DNA from: Erythrobacter sp. 34-65-8
Lineage (GTDB): Bacteria > Pseudomonadota > Alphaproteobacteria > Sphingomonadales > Sphingomonadaceae
DNA: 6,008 nt
Assembly: GCA_002278985.1 (NCBI GenBank)
Contig: NCJP01000174.1
Coordinates: 1 to 6,008 of the forward strand
Direction: 5' to 3'
This document shows, piece by piece, positions 1-5,671 of the stretch. Both the position numbers and the translations under genes were made by a program. The notes beneath the pieces were generated by a model. The model was given only the letters and a program-made list of their open reading frames with translations, had not been told where the DNA came from and did not search any database. Within the stretch, counting starts at the first letter, position 1, and each line of letters opens with the position of its first letter.

Positions 1-245
1 GGCCCGTCGACGTAGATGACTTCAATCTTGCCGGGCCGCTCTTTCAGGACGCGGGAGGTGAAACTCTCCCGCAGGCTCTTGAATCCGACTACCATGTCGG
101 CAATCATTTCGCTCTCGCTGTCAGACCGGATCCGGGTGGCCACCACCCAGGGCAGAAACTCCCTGTAATGGGCCACATCGGCGACCAGATCGAACATCTG
201 GGCCGCGCTGTAGGGCACCGTCCTCTGTTCGCGGATGCCCGGCAT
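1..245 (-). CDS. COQ10/RatA-family START-domain (SRPBCC) protein, 3' end outside window
   Basis: The first 81 residues are visible, starting [20 protein letters not shown]; the gene runs off the left edge. The pattern is the N-terminal half of the ubiquinone-binding COQ10 / RatA family: an opening strand with the turn VPYSAAQMFDLVADVAHYREFLPW, then VGFKSLRESFTSRV. The family (about 150 residues, helix-grip fold with a hydrophobic pocket) includes COQ10, a lipid-binding protein needed for efficient coenzyme Q function in respiration. It also includes E. coli RatA, reported to interfere with 70S ribosome assembly. In alphaproteobacteria the COQ10-like role is more likely, which is inference. 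The ATG at 245-243 overlaps the lipA stop by one base (TGATG), implying translational coupling and one transcript with lipA. The family call is strong; the exact function is not. Confidence 0.88.
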   Translation of the reverse strand, partial: MPGIREQRTVPYSAAQMFDLVADVAHYREFLPWVVATRIRSDSESEMIADMVVGFKSLRESFTSRVLKERPGKIEVIYVDG

Positions 246-1186
246 CAGCCGCGTCCTTTGGCCAGCTTTGTTTCGCGGGCGGCCTTCATCTGGGCGAAAT
301 CGTCGCCCGCATGGTAGCTCGACCGGGTGAGGGGGCTGGCTGCCACCTGCAGGAAGCCCTTTGCCCGCGCAATCGCGCCGTATGCGGCGAAGGCCTTGGG
401 CGTGACGAAATCCTCGACCTTGGCATGGCGCGGGGTCGGCTGGAGATATTGCCCCATGGTGATGAAATCGACATCGGCACTGCGCATGTCATCCATCACC
501 TGATGAACTTCCAGCCGCTGCTCACCCAGCCCCAGCATGATGCCGGACTTGGTGAAGATCATCGGGTCGTGGTGCTTGACCTCTTCCAGCAGCCGGAGCG
601 ATGCGTAGTAACGCGCACCGGGGCGAATGGTGGGATAGAGCCGGGGTACGGTTTCGAGGTTGTGGTTGTAGACATCCGGCCCGGCTTCGCAGATCGCCTC
701 GACGGCCGGGCGCATCTTGCCCCTGAAATCGGGGGTCAGGATTTCGATCGTGGTGCCTGGTGTCTCGCGCCGCAGGGCCTTGATCACCTTGACGAACTGC
801 CCCGCCCCGCCGTCTGGCAGGTCATCCCGGTCAACCGACGTGATGACGATGTGCTCGAGACCCATTTTGCCCGCCGCAATGGCGACATTGTCCGGTTCCA
901 TGGGATCGACCGTGCGGGGCATCCCCGTCTTGACGTTGCAGAACGCGCAGGCGCGGGTGCAAACGTCGCCCAGGATCATGACCGTCGCGTGCTTCTTGCT
1001 CCAGCACTCGCCGATATTCGGGCAGGCGGCTTCCTCGCACACCGTGTTGAGGTTGAGATCGCGCATCAGGCGGCGCGTCTCGTGATAGCCTTCGCTGGTC
1101 GGCGCCTTGACGCGGATCCAGTCCGGCTTGCGCTGGCGTGCCGGACGCTCTGTTTCGGTCTGGGGTGCGCTCGAGAGGTCGTTCAT
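245..1186 (-). CDS. lipA: Lipoyl synthase LipA
   Basis: This is a 313-residue radical-SAM enzyme that inserts two sulfurs into octanoyl groups on lipoyl domains (pyruvate and 2-oxoglutarate dehydrogenases, glycine cleavage H protein) in the cytosol. Both iron-sulfur motifs are intact. The auxiliary cluster motif CX4CX5C is Cys50, Cys55 and Cys61 ([12 protein letters not shown]). The radical-SAM motif CX3CX2C is Cys76, Cys80 and Cys83 (CTRACAFC). The C-terminal RSSY (residues 288-291) supplies the serine that ligates the auxiliary cluster in this family. VYNHNLETV (172-180) and [12 protein letters not shown] (211-222) are also typical. The ATG at 1186-1184 (MNDLSS) is preferred over an in-frame TTG at 1222, because that 12-residue extension is not family-like and has no clear ribosome site; the site before the ATG is also weak. 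The length is normal (E. coli LipA has 321 residues). It is followed directly by the COQ10-like gene. Confidence 0.97.
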   Translation of the reverse strand: MNDLSSAPQTETERPARQRKPDWIRVKAPTSEGYHETRRLMRDLNLNTVCEEAACPNIGECWSKKHATVMILGDVCTRACAFCNVKTGMPRTVDPMEPDNVAIAAGKMGLEHIVITSVDRDDLPDGGAGQFVKVIKALRRETPGTTIEILTPDFRGKMRPAVEAICEAGPDVYNHNLETVPRLYPTIRPGARYYASLRLLEEVKHHDPMIFTKSGIMLGLGEQRLEVHQVMDDMRSADVDFITMGQYLQPTPRHAKVEDFVTPKAFAAYGAIARAKGFLQVAASPLTRSSYHAGDDFAQMKAARETKLAKGRG

Positions 1187-1228
1187 GCCACGCCATCTAG
1201 GCTCGCCAAGGCACTGACGCAATGGTGA

Positions 1229-1272
1229 GTATGGGGCGCGTATGGGGCGCGTATGGGGCGTTTATCGGGCGT
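1229..1272. repeat. 11-bp tandem repeat, about four units, in a divergent intergenic region
   Basis: The unit GTATGGGGCGC occurs exactly at 1229-1239 and 1240-1250. A third copy at 1251-1261 differs at its last base, and a degenerate fourth at 1262-1272 matches at 8 of 11 positions. The array lies between the divergently transcribed lipA and sbtA-like genes, 43 bp or more from either start codon. A period of 11 bp is close to one helical turn, so a bound protein would see every copy on the same DNA face. The array could be a regulator binding array or only a replication-slippage product; the sequence does not decide. Confidence 0.85.
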
Positions 1273-1308
1273 TTCTGACAGGGTGTGGGGAAGAAACCGC
1301 CTGCAGGA

Positions 1309-1323
1309 TTGCCGTAACGGCAA
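1309..1323. promoter_or_regulatory. Perfect 15-bp palindrome upstream of the sbtA-like gene, candidate operator
   Basis: TTGCCGT-A-ACGGCAA is a perfect 7-bp inverted repeat around one central base, ending 20 bp before the ATG at 1344. T1310 and A1322 are 11 bases apart and sit in dyad symmetry, which is the T-N11-A shape of LysR-type regulator boxes. Dimeric TetR, GntR or MarR repressors also use sites of this size. In RNA it would form a 6-bp stem with a UAA loop just upstream of the ribosome site. The palindrome is seen directly; its role as an operator for the bicarbonate operon is inference. I see no convincing -35/-10 pair nearby. Confidence 0.45.
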
Positions 1324-1343
1324 GCCTCGATTAGCGGAGCACC

Positions 1344-2258
1344 ATGGACGCGACAGTTATCCAGACTTTCACCTCTCCGGTCGTGCTGTTCTTTGTGCTG
1401 GGGCTGCTTGCGGCGTTTGCGAGGTCGGACCTCGCGATTCCTGAGGCCATTGCCAAGGGCATGTCGCTCTATCTCATGGCCGCCATCGGGCTGAAGGGCG
1501 GCGTGGCGGTGGCAGAGTCCGGCATTGATTCGAGCGTGCTGAGCGCCCTGCTGATCGGAGTGGCAGCCAGTTTTCTGCTGCCGCTGATTGCCAACGCGCT
1601 GCTGCGCGGCTTTGGCAAGCTCGACCGCATCAACGCGGGCGCAGTGGCAGCCCATTACGGGTCAGTCAGTGTGGTGACCTATGTCACCGCGGTCGAGATC
1701 CTCACGGCGTCGTCGCTGGTTCCGCAGGGGTACATGGTCGCGGTACTTGCCGCGATGGAGACGCCGGCGATCCTGACCGGTCTGCTTCTGGCGCGCGGAT
1801 TGGCCAGCCAGCCAGGGCGCGGACGGGGCGAACTGTTCCACGAAGTGTTCCTCAACGCTTCGGTCGTGCTGCTGCTGGGCGCCTTTGCGATCGGCATGAT
1901 CGCGGGGCCGGATGGCTTTGCCGAGGTATCACCGTTCTTCAATGCGGGCTTCAAGGGCGTCTTGTGTCTGTTCCTGCTCGACATGGGCCTGATTGCCGCG
2001 CGGCGGATGATGGACTCAAGATCGGTCACCTGGCGGCTCGCCACGATTGCCATCGCGCTGCCCCTGGTCAATGGCGCGCTCGGAACGCTGGCGGGCCATG
2101 CGATCGGGCTGGACCTGGGCTCGACCGCTGCCTTCGGGGTCCTGTGCGCCAGCGCCTTTCCCGTTCAACATTCTCGTCAACATTGGCCTCATCACTGCAT
2201 TTGCGACCATGTTGGCGGGAGAAGCCGCACCATTCCCATGATAGAAGCTGCCCCATGA
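1344..2258 (+). CDS. sbtA: SbtA-family sodium-dependent bicarbonate permease (DUF897), C-terminus frameshifted and probably non-functional
   Basis: The open frame encodes 304 residues. Up to about residue 271 it is a typical member of the short proteobacterial SbtA family, which imports bicarbonate with sodium across the inner membrane. Hydrophobic segments lie roughly at 11-26, 39-57, 63-88, 100-119, 128-152, 168-187, 201-219, 231-252 and 256-270. The conserved core AAHYGSVSVVTY (102-113) and METPAIL (138-144) are present, and KGVLCLFLLDMGLIAARR (204-221) marks the second inverted half. After residue 271 the frame turns into a polar, His/Cys-rich tail (QHSRQHWPHHCICDHV) unlike any membrane permease. 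The expected FPFN helix lies one frame over at 2158-2241. About 29 family residues (the ASASY-to-FPFN stretch) are also missing, so a deletion of about 86 bases is the simplest explanation. The ATG at 1344 has the ribosome site GCGGAG at 1334-1339. It is the first gene of an operon with sbtB and carbonic anhydrase. Family membership is confident; loss of function is inferred. Confidence 0.88.
   Translation: MDATVIQTFTSPVVLFFVLGLLAAFARSDLAIPEAIAKGMSLYLMAAIGLKGGVAVAESGIDSSVLSALLIGVAASFLLPLIANALLRGFGKLDRINAGAVAAHYGSVSVVTYVTAVEILTASSLVPQGYMVAVLAAMETPAILTGLLLARGLASQPGRGRGELFHEVFLNASVVLLLGAFAIGMIAGPDGFAEVSPFFNAGFKGVLCLFLLDMGLIAARRMMDSRSVTWRLATIAIALPLVNGALGTLAGHAIGLDLGSTAAFGVLCASAFPVQHSRQHWPHHCICDHVGGRSRTIPMIEAAP
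2158..2241 (+). pseudogene. Displaced C-terminal fragment of the SbtA-like permease in the +1 frame
   Basis: Read from TTC at 2158, this stretch encodes FPFNILVNIGLITAFATM followed by LAGEAAPFP and a TGA at 2239-2241. FPFN followed by a hydrophobic helix is the usual end of short SbtA-family proteins as I recall them. It lies in the +1 frame relative to the upstream gene (1344 frame) and has no start codon or ribosome site of its own. Its native stop would have ended 13 bases before the sbtB ATG, a normal gene spacing. It is therefore read as the detached last helix of the broken permease and not as a separate gene. Confidence 0.75.
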
Positions 2259-2563
2259 TCGAAACCGTCATCCGCAAGCGGATCGAAATCCTCGCCGATT
2301 CGGCTCTCGCCCGCCGGGTGACAGACGCGATCGACCGCGCCGGGATAACCGGCTGGACGGTCACTCCGGTGACCTCCGGCAAGGGGCGTGACGGGCAGTG
2401 GCGCGAAGAGCGGGTGCTGGGCACCGACAAGGTCTTCGTCCTCACCATTGCGCCGCAGGAAAAGGCCATGGCGCTGGCGGAAGACCTCGCCCCGATCCTT
2501 TCCAGCCATGGCCTGCTGCTGACCATGTGGGACGTCGAGGTTATCCGGGGGGAGCGGTTCTGA
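2255..2563 (+). CDS. sbtB: SbtB-like PII-family regulator of bicarbonate transport
   Basis: This 102-residue protein begins MIETVIRKRIEILADSALAR. It has the PII-like layout: a first strand (4-14), a helix (16-30, ARRVTDAIDRAGI), then GWTVTPVTSGKGRDG (33-47) leading into a T-loop (about 40-57). A second strand follows (VFVLTIAP), then a helix (AMALAEDLAPILSSHG) and a closing strand (MWDVEVIRGERF). SbtB proteins are cytosolic trimers that bind adenine nucleotides, including cyclic AMP, between subunits and bind SbtA to control bicarbonate uptake. The Lys/Gly-rich turn SGKGRDG is where such proteins contact nucleotide phosphates (family knowledge). The protein ends at GERF and lacks the C-terminal CGPxGC redox loop of many cyanobacterial SbtB proteins. 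The ATG at 2255 sits after the weak site AGAAG (2243-2247), and the shifted sbtA frame ends at the same ATGA. Its stop overlaps the carbonic anhydrase start by one base. Confidence 0.87.
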   Translation: MIETVIRKRIEILADSALARRVTDAIDRAGITGWTVTPVTSGKGRDGQWREERVLGTDKVFVLTIAPQEKAMALAEDLAPILSSHGLLLTMWDVEVIRGERF

Positions 2564-3204
2564 TGCCAGAGTTTTCCCAGCTTCTCGAAGGTTACCGCCG
2601 TTTCCGCGAACACGGCTATCCCCAGCAGCGCGCCCGGTTTGACCGCCTTGCGGCAGAAGGACAGAGCCCCAAGTTGATGATCATCGGCTGCTCGGACAGC
2701 CGGGTCGATCCCGCCCAGATATTCGACGTCGATCCGGGCGAGATTTTCGTGGTCCGCAATGTCGCCGCACTGGTCCCTCCATTCGAGACCTCACCGGGCC
2801 TGCACGGCGTTTCGGCCGCGCTGGAATTTGCGGTCCAGGTGCTCAGGGTGCGGCAGATCGTGGTCATGGGGCATGGCATGTGCGGCGGTTGCCGCGCTGC
2901 GCTGACTCAGGAACTGCACGGCGCCCGGCCCGGCGAAGGCGGCTTCATCGCCGACTGGATCCACCTGCTCGACGAGGCGCGTGCCCCGATTGCAGCCATG
3001 CACGGAACCGAAGGGCGCGAGGCCGAGCGGGCGATGGAACTGGCCGGGGTCCGGGTCAGCCTCGACAATCTTCGCACCTTCCCTTGCATCCGCGAGAAAG
3101 AGGCGAGCGGAGAGCTGAAGCTGCGCGGCACATTCTTCGCGATTTCCGAAGGCGTGCTGCACGTGCTTAACGATGACACCGGGGATTTCGAGCCGGTCAG
3201 CTAA
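2563..3204 (+). CDS. Beta-class carbonic anhydrase
   Basis: This 213-residue zinc enzyme interconverts CO2 and bicarbonate in the cytosol. The beta-class signature is complete. CSDSR at 43-47 gives zinc ligand Cys43 and the Asp45/Arg47 dyad. GHGMCGG at 103-109 gives zinc ligands His104 and Cys107. VVRNVAALVPP (63-73) and the C-terminal GELKLRGTFFAISEGVLHVL (183-202) are also typical. The length is normal for the bacterial Can/CynT-type group (about 200-220 residues). The ATG at 2563 overlaps the sbtB stop (TGATG) and has a good ribosome site, GGAG at 2551-2554, eight bases upstream. As the third gene of the bicarbonate operon it would convert imported bicarbonate or hydrate incoming CO2. No residue needed for catalysis is missing. 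Use of the symbols can or cynT is not decided by the sequence. Confidence 0.96.
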   Translation: MPEFSQLLEGYRRFREHGYPQQRARFDRLAAEGQSPKLMIIGCSDSRVDPAQIFDVDPGEIFVVRNVAALVPPFETSPGLHGVSAALEFAVQVLRVRQIVVMGHGMCGGCRAALTQELHGARPGEGGFIADWIHLLDEARAPIAAMHGTEGREAERAMELAGVRVSLDNLRTFPCIREKEASGELKLRGTFFAISEGVLHVLNDDTGDFEPVS

Positions 3205-3244
3205 CGTGCTTGCACTCTGAGGGTGTCGCAGTCAGGAGTAACCG

Positions 3245-3973
3245 ATGGCTGAAACTTCCCTCAAGAATATCGCTCTGCTGATCGATGCCGACAACACCTC
3301 GCCCAAGGGCATCGACCCGGTGCTTACGGTCATGGCCGAACTGGGGCAGGTGAACATCAAGCGGGCCTATGGCAACTTTGCCAAGAACAACCTGGCCCGG
3401 TGGGACCAGATCACCCACAAATACGGAATCAGGCCGCAGCAGCAGTTTGACCTGACCGCAGGCAAGAACGCGACTGACATGGCGATGACCATCGACGCGA
3501 TCGACCTGTTGTATCAGGGCAAGGTGGACGGGTTCGGGATCATGAGTTCTGACAGCGACTTCACCCCTCTGGTGACGCGGCTGCGGCAGGATGGCCTGAT
3601 CGTCTACGGCTTTGGCAGCAAGGAAAAGACCCCGGTCGCGTTCCAGTCCGCCTGCACCCGGTTCATCGATATCGATGCGCTGATACGTGACGCCAAGGAC
3701 GAACCCGAACCGGGCAAGCCGGTTGCCACACCTGCCAAGGCGGTGATCGATGAAGACCTGATCGAATTGCTTGGCACGGCCTGGAAAGCGGCCAAGCGCG
3801 ACGAGAACGGCTTTGCCTCGCTCAGCGAGATCGGCAAGATTGCCGGCAACCGGTCAAGCTTCGACGTGCGCAACTTCGGCTACAAACGCCTGTCCGATCT
3901 GTTCGCGACGCTGGACCAGTTCAAGGTGGAGCGACGGGAGAACGGCCACTATTACGCGCGCCGCCTGCGCTGA
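3245..3973 (+). CDS. NYN-domain (LabA/DUF88-like) predicted ribonuclease with C-terminal OST-HTH/LOTUS-like domain
   Basis: This is a 242-residue protein. Residues 7-146 form a NYN domain, a PIN-like fold that in characterised relatives cleaves RNA using clustered acidic residues and Mg2+. LLIDADN (11-17, Asp14 and Asp16), KNATDMAMTIDAI (74-86, Asp78) and MSSDSDFTPLV (100-110, Asp103 and Asp105) supply the expected acidic set, so the active site looks intact. A proline-rich linker (about 153-164) leads to residues 170-241, ending FGYKRLSDLFATLDQFKVER and GHYYARRLR. That pattern (helical start, GYKRLSDLF, then a basic end) fits the OST-HTH/LOTUS RNA-binding domain often fused to NYN domains. 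The ATG at 3245 has AGGAG at 3234-3238. It lies 40 bases after the carbonic anhydrase stop, so it may be co-transcribed, but I see no functional link. The RNA target is unknown. Confidence 0.88.
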   Translation: MAETSLKNIALLIDADNTSPKGIDPVLTVMAELGQVNIKRAYGNFAKNNLARWDQITHKYGIRPQQQFDLTAGKNATDMAMTIDAIDLLYQGKVDGFGIMSSDSDFTPLVTRLRQDGLIVYGFGSKEKTPVAFQSACTRFIDIDALIRDAKDEPEPGKPVATPAKAVIDEDLIELLGTAWKAAKRDENGFASLSEIGKIAGNRSSFDVRNFGYKRLSDLFATLDQFKVERRENGHYYARRLR

Positions 3974-3977
3974 CACG

Positions 3978-4023
3978 AAAAAGGGGCACGGGACCGATTG
4001 CCCCGCGCCCCTCTTCGGTTTTT
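3978..4023. terminator. Bidirectional Rho-independent terminator between convergent genes
   Basis: Arms 3983-3992 (GGGGCACGGG) and 4002-4011 (CCCGCGCCCC) pair over ten positions with one A.C mismatch around a 9-base loop. On the minus strand the stem is followed directly by five T (the complement of A 3978-3982), a classic terminator for the gene at 4040-5374. On the plus strand the stem is followed by TCTTCGG and five T (4019-4023), a weaker terminator for the NYN gene, which ends at 3973. Confidence 0.85.
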
Positions 4024-4039
4024 ACCTCTTGCGCAGCGG

Positions 4040-5374
4040 TCAGGTTGCCGGAGCGGACTTCTGCTGAGCGTAGAGCGTCCAGAGATCGGCGATGTTTTTG
4101 CGCGAGCCATCCACCTTGGCGAAGGTTTCGATCGCTTCGGCTGTCTTGCCCTGCTCAGCCTGAGCAATGCCGAGCCGGGTCAGCACACGGCCAAGGTCAG
4201 CCCCGGGCTTGGTCGCGGCGATGGAATACATCGCTTCGGCCTTGGCCCAGTCCTGGTAGCTGAGGAAAGCATCGCCCGCAGCCGTTGCCGTCAGGGCGGT
4301 CGAACCCGGCTTCATGGCGTCGCGCTCAAGCGCCGGCATGTCTGCCCGGTCTGCGGCAATCCGCGCATTGGCAATCGTGCTGGCTTCGTTGACGAACACA
4401 TCACCCGAGGTGAGCTTGCCGGACGAAACACCCGCCTCGACTACCCGCTTGACCTCGCCCGGCAGGCGCCTTGGATCGGCGGCCTCGATGTAATCGACAT
4501 AGGACCGGGTATCACGCAGGGCGTTGGTGCGCGCGGCAAGGCGAAGCAGGTCCAGCGTGTGCTGGGCATCGTAATCGACCATGTTGCGCTGGATCGCGAT
4601 TGCGTCGCCCCAGCTGGTGTCAGACGGGAAGTGCCTCACGAACAGCGTGCCGAATTCGACTGCTGAGTCGGCCTGGCCGTTGGTGTAAGCCACCGACAAG
4701 CCGCGGGTAATCCACGATTGCGGCACCGGTTGGCCAGCGGCCACGCGCTGGGCAATCTGCTGGCGCAGGTAATCGAACCCGCCGGCATAGTTTTCTGCAT
4801 CGAAATAGGTCTCGGCCATCATGCCGCGCATGTCGTCAGGGCCGAAAGTGCGGGTCGTCCCGTCTGTCAGCTTGCCTTCGAAAGTATGGCCGAGGTCGAT
4901 GGCGGACGCGAGATATTTGCGAGCGGACTCGGCATTTCCGGCCTGCGACGCCAGCTGATAGGCGATGTAATTGAACTGTCCCAGCTTGGCCGGATCGGTC
5001 TTGCCGCTGGCGATCATCATTTCCACGCCCTGCATCTGCAAGGCCTGATCGGACAGGGCTGCACCGAGATTGAACACCAGGCCGCCTGCCGCATTGCGAT
5101 CATCATCGGTTTCGATGGCGGCCAGCACCGTCGGCACCTGGGCCTTGGCACCCTGGTTGTCGCCAGACTTGGTCAACGCCTCCGCCGCAGTATAAGCGGC
5201 AATGAAGCCCTTGGAATAGTTGGGCTTGCCCGAGGTATCTTCCTTCTTCTTCTTTTGCGCGGCAGCCGGCGCCTCAAGCGCGACCATGCCGAGCGCGCTG
5301 CCGCACATCAGGGCAAGGGCGAGCGCCGCACTGGCTCCCGGACGGCGGCTGGTGTTGCGGGTAAATGCGAACAT
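4040..5374 (-). CDS. Exported TPR-like protein of unknown function
   Basis: This 444-residue protein has a clear N-terminal signal peptide: basic MFAFTRNTSRR, a hydrophobic stretch from about 14 to 34 (ASAALALALMCGSALGMVAL), and a likely signal peptidase I site near APAAA-Q at about residue 39. The single Cys in LMCG is not a good lipobox, so a soluble periplasmic protein is more likely than a lipoprotein. The mature end begins with the charged run QKKKKEDTSGK. The body is almost all helical, with Ala-rich repeats. Residues about 366-422 (GDAFLSYQDWAKAEAMYSIA, then RLGIAQAEQGKTAEAIETFA) match the TPR pattern, and earlier parts look like divergent TPR/Sel1-type helices. No catalytic motif is visible; TPR proteins usually hold complexes together. 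The ATG at 5374-5372 is chosen over the upstream TTG at 5389 because GGGAG (5387-5383) sits eight bases before it. I do not recognise the family by name. Confidence 0.85.
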   Translation of the reverse strand: MFAFTRNTSRRPGASAALALALMCGSALGMVALEAPAAAQKKKKEDTSGKPNYSKGFIAAYTAAEALTKSGDNQGAKAQVPTVLAAIETDDDRNAAGGLVFNLGAALSDQALQMQGVEMMIASGKTDPAKLGQFNYIAYQLASQAGNAESARKYLASAIDLGHTFEGKLTDGTTRTFGPDDMRGMMAETYFDAENYAGGFDYLRQQIAQRVAAGQPVPQSWITRGLSVAYTNGQADSAVEFGTLFVRHFPSDTSWGDAIAIQRNMVDYDAQHTLDLLRLAARTNALRDTRSYVDYIEAADPRRLPGEVKRVVEAGVSSGKLTSGDVFVNEASTIANARIAADRADMPALERDAMKPGSTALTATAAGDAFLSYQDWAKAEAMYSIAATKPGADLGRVLTRLGIAQAEQGKTAEAIETFAKVDGSRKNIADLWTLYAQQKSAPAT

Positions 5375-5671
5375 CTGGGTGTCTCCCAAGGGTAGTTAAA
5401 AGGTGTGTCTGGCAGGGTCGTAGCCTGGCGACTTGCTAGTGCCGCGTCAGCCCCCGCATTGCAACGGCCTATCGCCGCCCCGGGCTGAACGCGCTTTGAA
5501 TGGCCTGTGCAGGTGCGGTTCGGACCGGGCGCTTCGGCAACCCCAGCGAGGTGTGGAAAAATTCGCCGCGTGCCAGCGATTTGGCAAGACGAAGGTGGCG
5601 ATTTGCGCCCCCTTCACCTAGGGTGGATTTTCGCAGGAAAACCTGTCCGCAATGACGGAAATGGAACCATC
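5375..5671. other. Divergent intergenic region of about 300 bp with no gene assigned
   Basis: Open frames across this stretch on either strand begin at weak or out-of-context starts and show no family-like protein, so I assign no coding gene. Visible items are the possible minus-strand promoter at 5417-5450, a small perfect hairpin CAGG-AAAA-CCTG at 5634-5645 in the gyrA leader, and a seven-codon open frame at 5652-5675 that overlaps the gyrA start. A weak plus-strand promoter guess for gyrA is TTGCGC (5603-5608) with GATTTT (5626-5631), 17 bases apart. I do not recognise a known RNA gene in the GC-rich part (about 5450-5600). Confidence 0.5.
5417..5450 (-). promoter_or_regulatory. Possible promoter for the exported TPR-like gene
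   Basis: On the minus strand GCTACGAC (5424-5417) matches the alphaproteobacterial housekeeping -10 element GCTANAWC at 7 of 8 positions. It would place a transcript start about 35 bases before the ATG at 5374. The only -35-like element, CTGACG (5450-5445), is 20 bases upstream, which is longer than the usual spacing. This is a weak candidate. Confidence 0.25.

Noticed and set aside
1187..1222. Alternative TTG start for lipA at 1222
   Set aside because: It adds twelve residues ([12 protein letters not shown]) not typical of LipA, and no ribosome site precedes it.
311..1228. Long plus-strand open frame of 305 codons opposite lipA
   Set aside because: It is antisense to lipA, whose cluster-binding motifs are intact on the minus strand; its translation has no family-like pattern and arises from GC-rich codon use.
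1197..1655. Minus-strand open frame across the 11-bp repeat and the start of the sbtA-like gene
   Set aside because: It is antisense to a clear membrane protein and its product is low-complexity and polar; the repeated [12 protein letters not shown] end is only the translated tandem repeat.
2155..2163. Programmed +1 frameshift at TTT CCC G to rejoin the two sbtA frames
   Set aside because: CCC-G can be shift-prone, but a shift alone would not restore the roughly 29 missing family residues, so a deletion fits better.
2068..2613. Minus-strand open frames opposite sbtB
   Set aside because: They are shadows of sbtB and the carbonic anhydrase start, with no recognisable domain and no ribosome site.
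4718..5395. Plus-strand open frame of 225 codons opposite the TPR-like gene
   Set aside because: The minus-strand gene has a signal peptide, a ribosome site, a terminator and a TPR pattern; the plus-strand product shows none of these.
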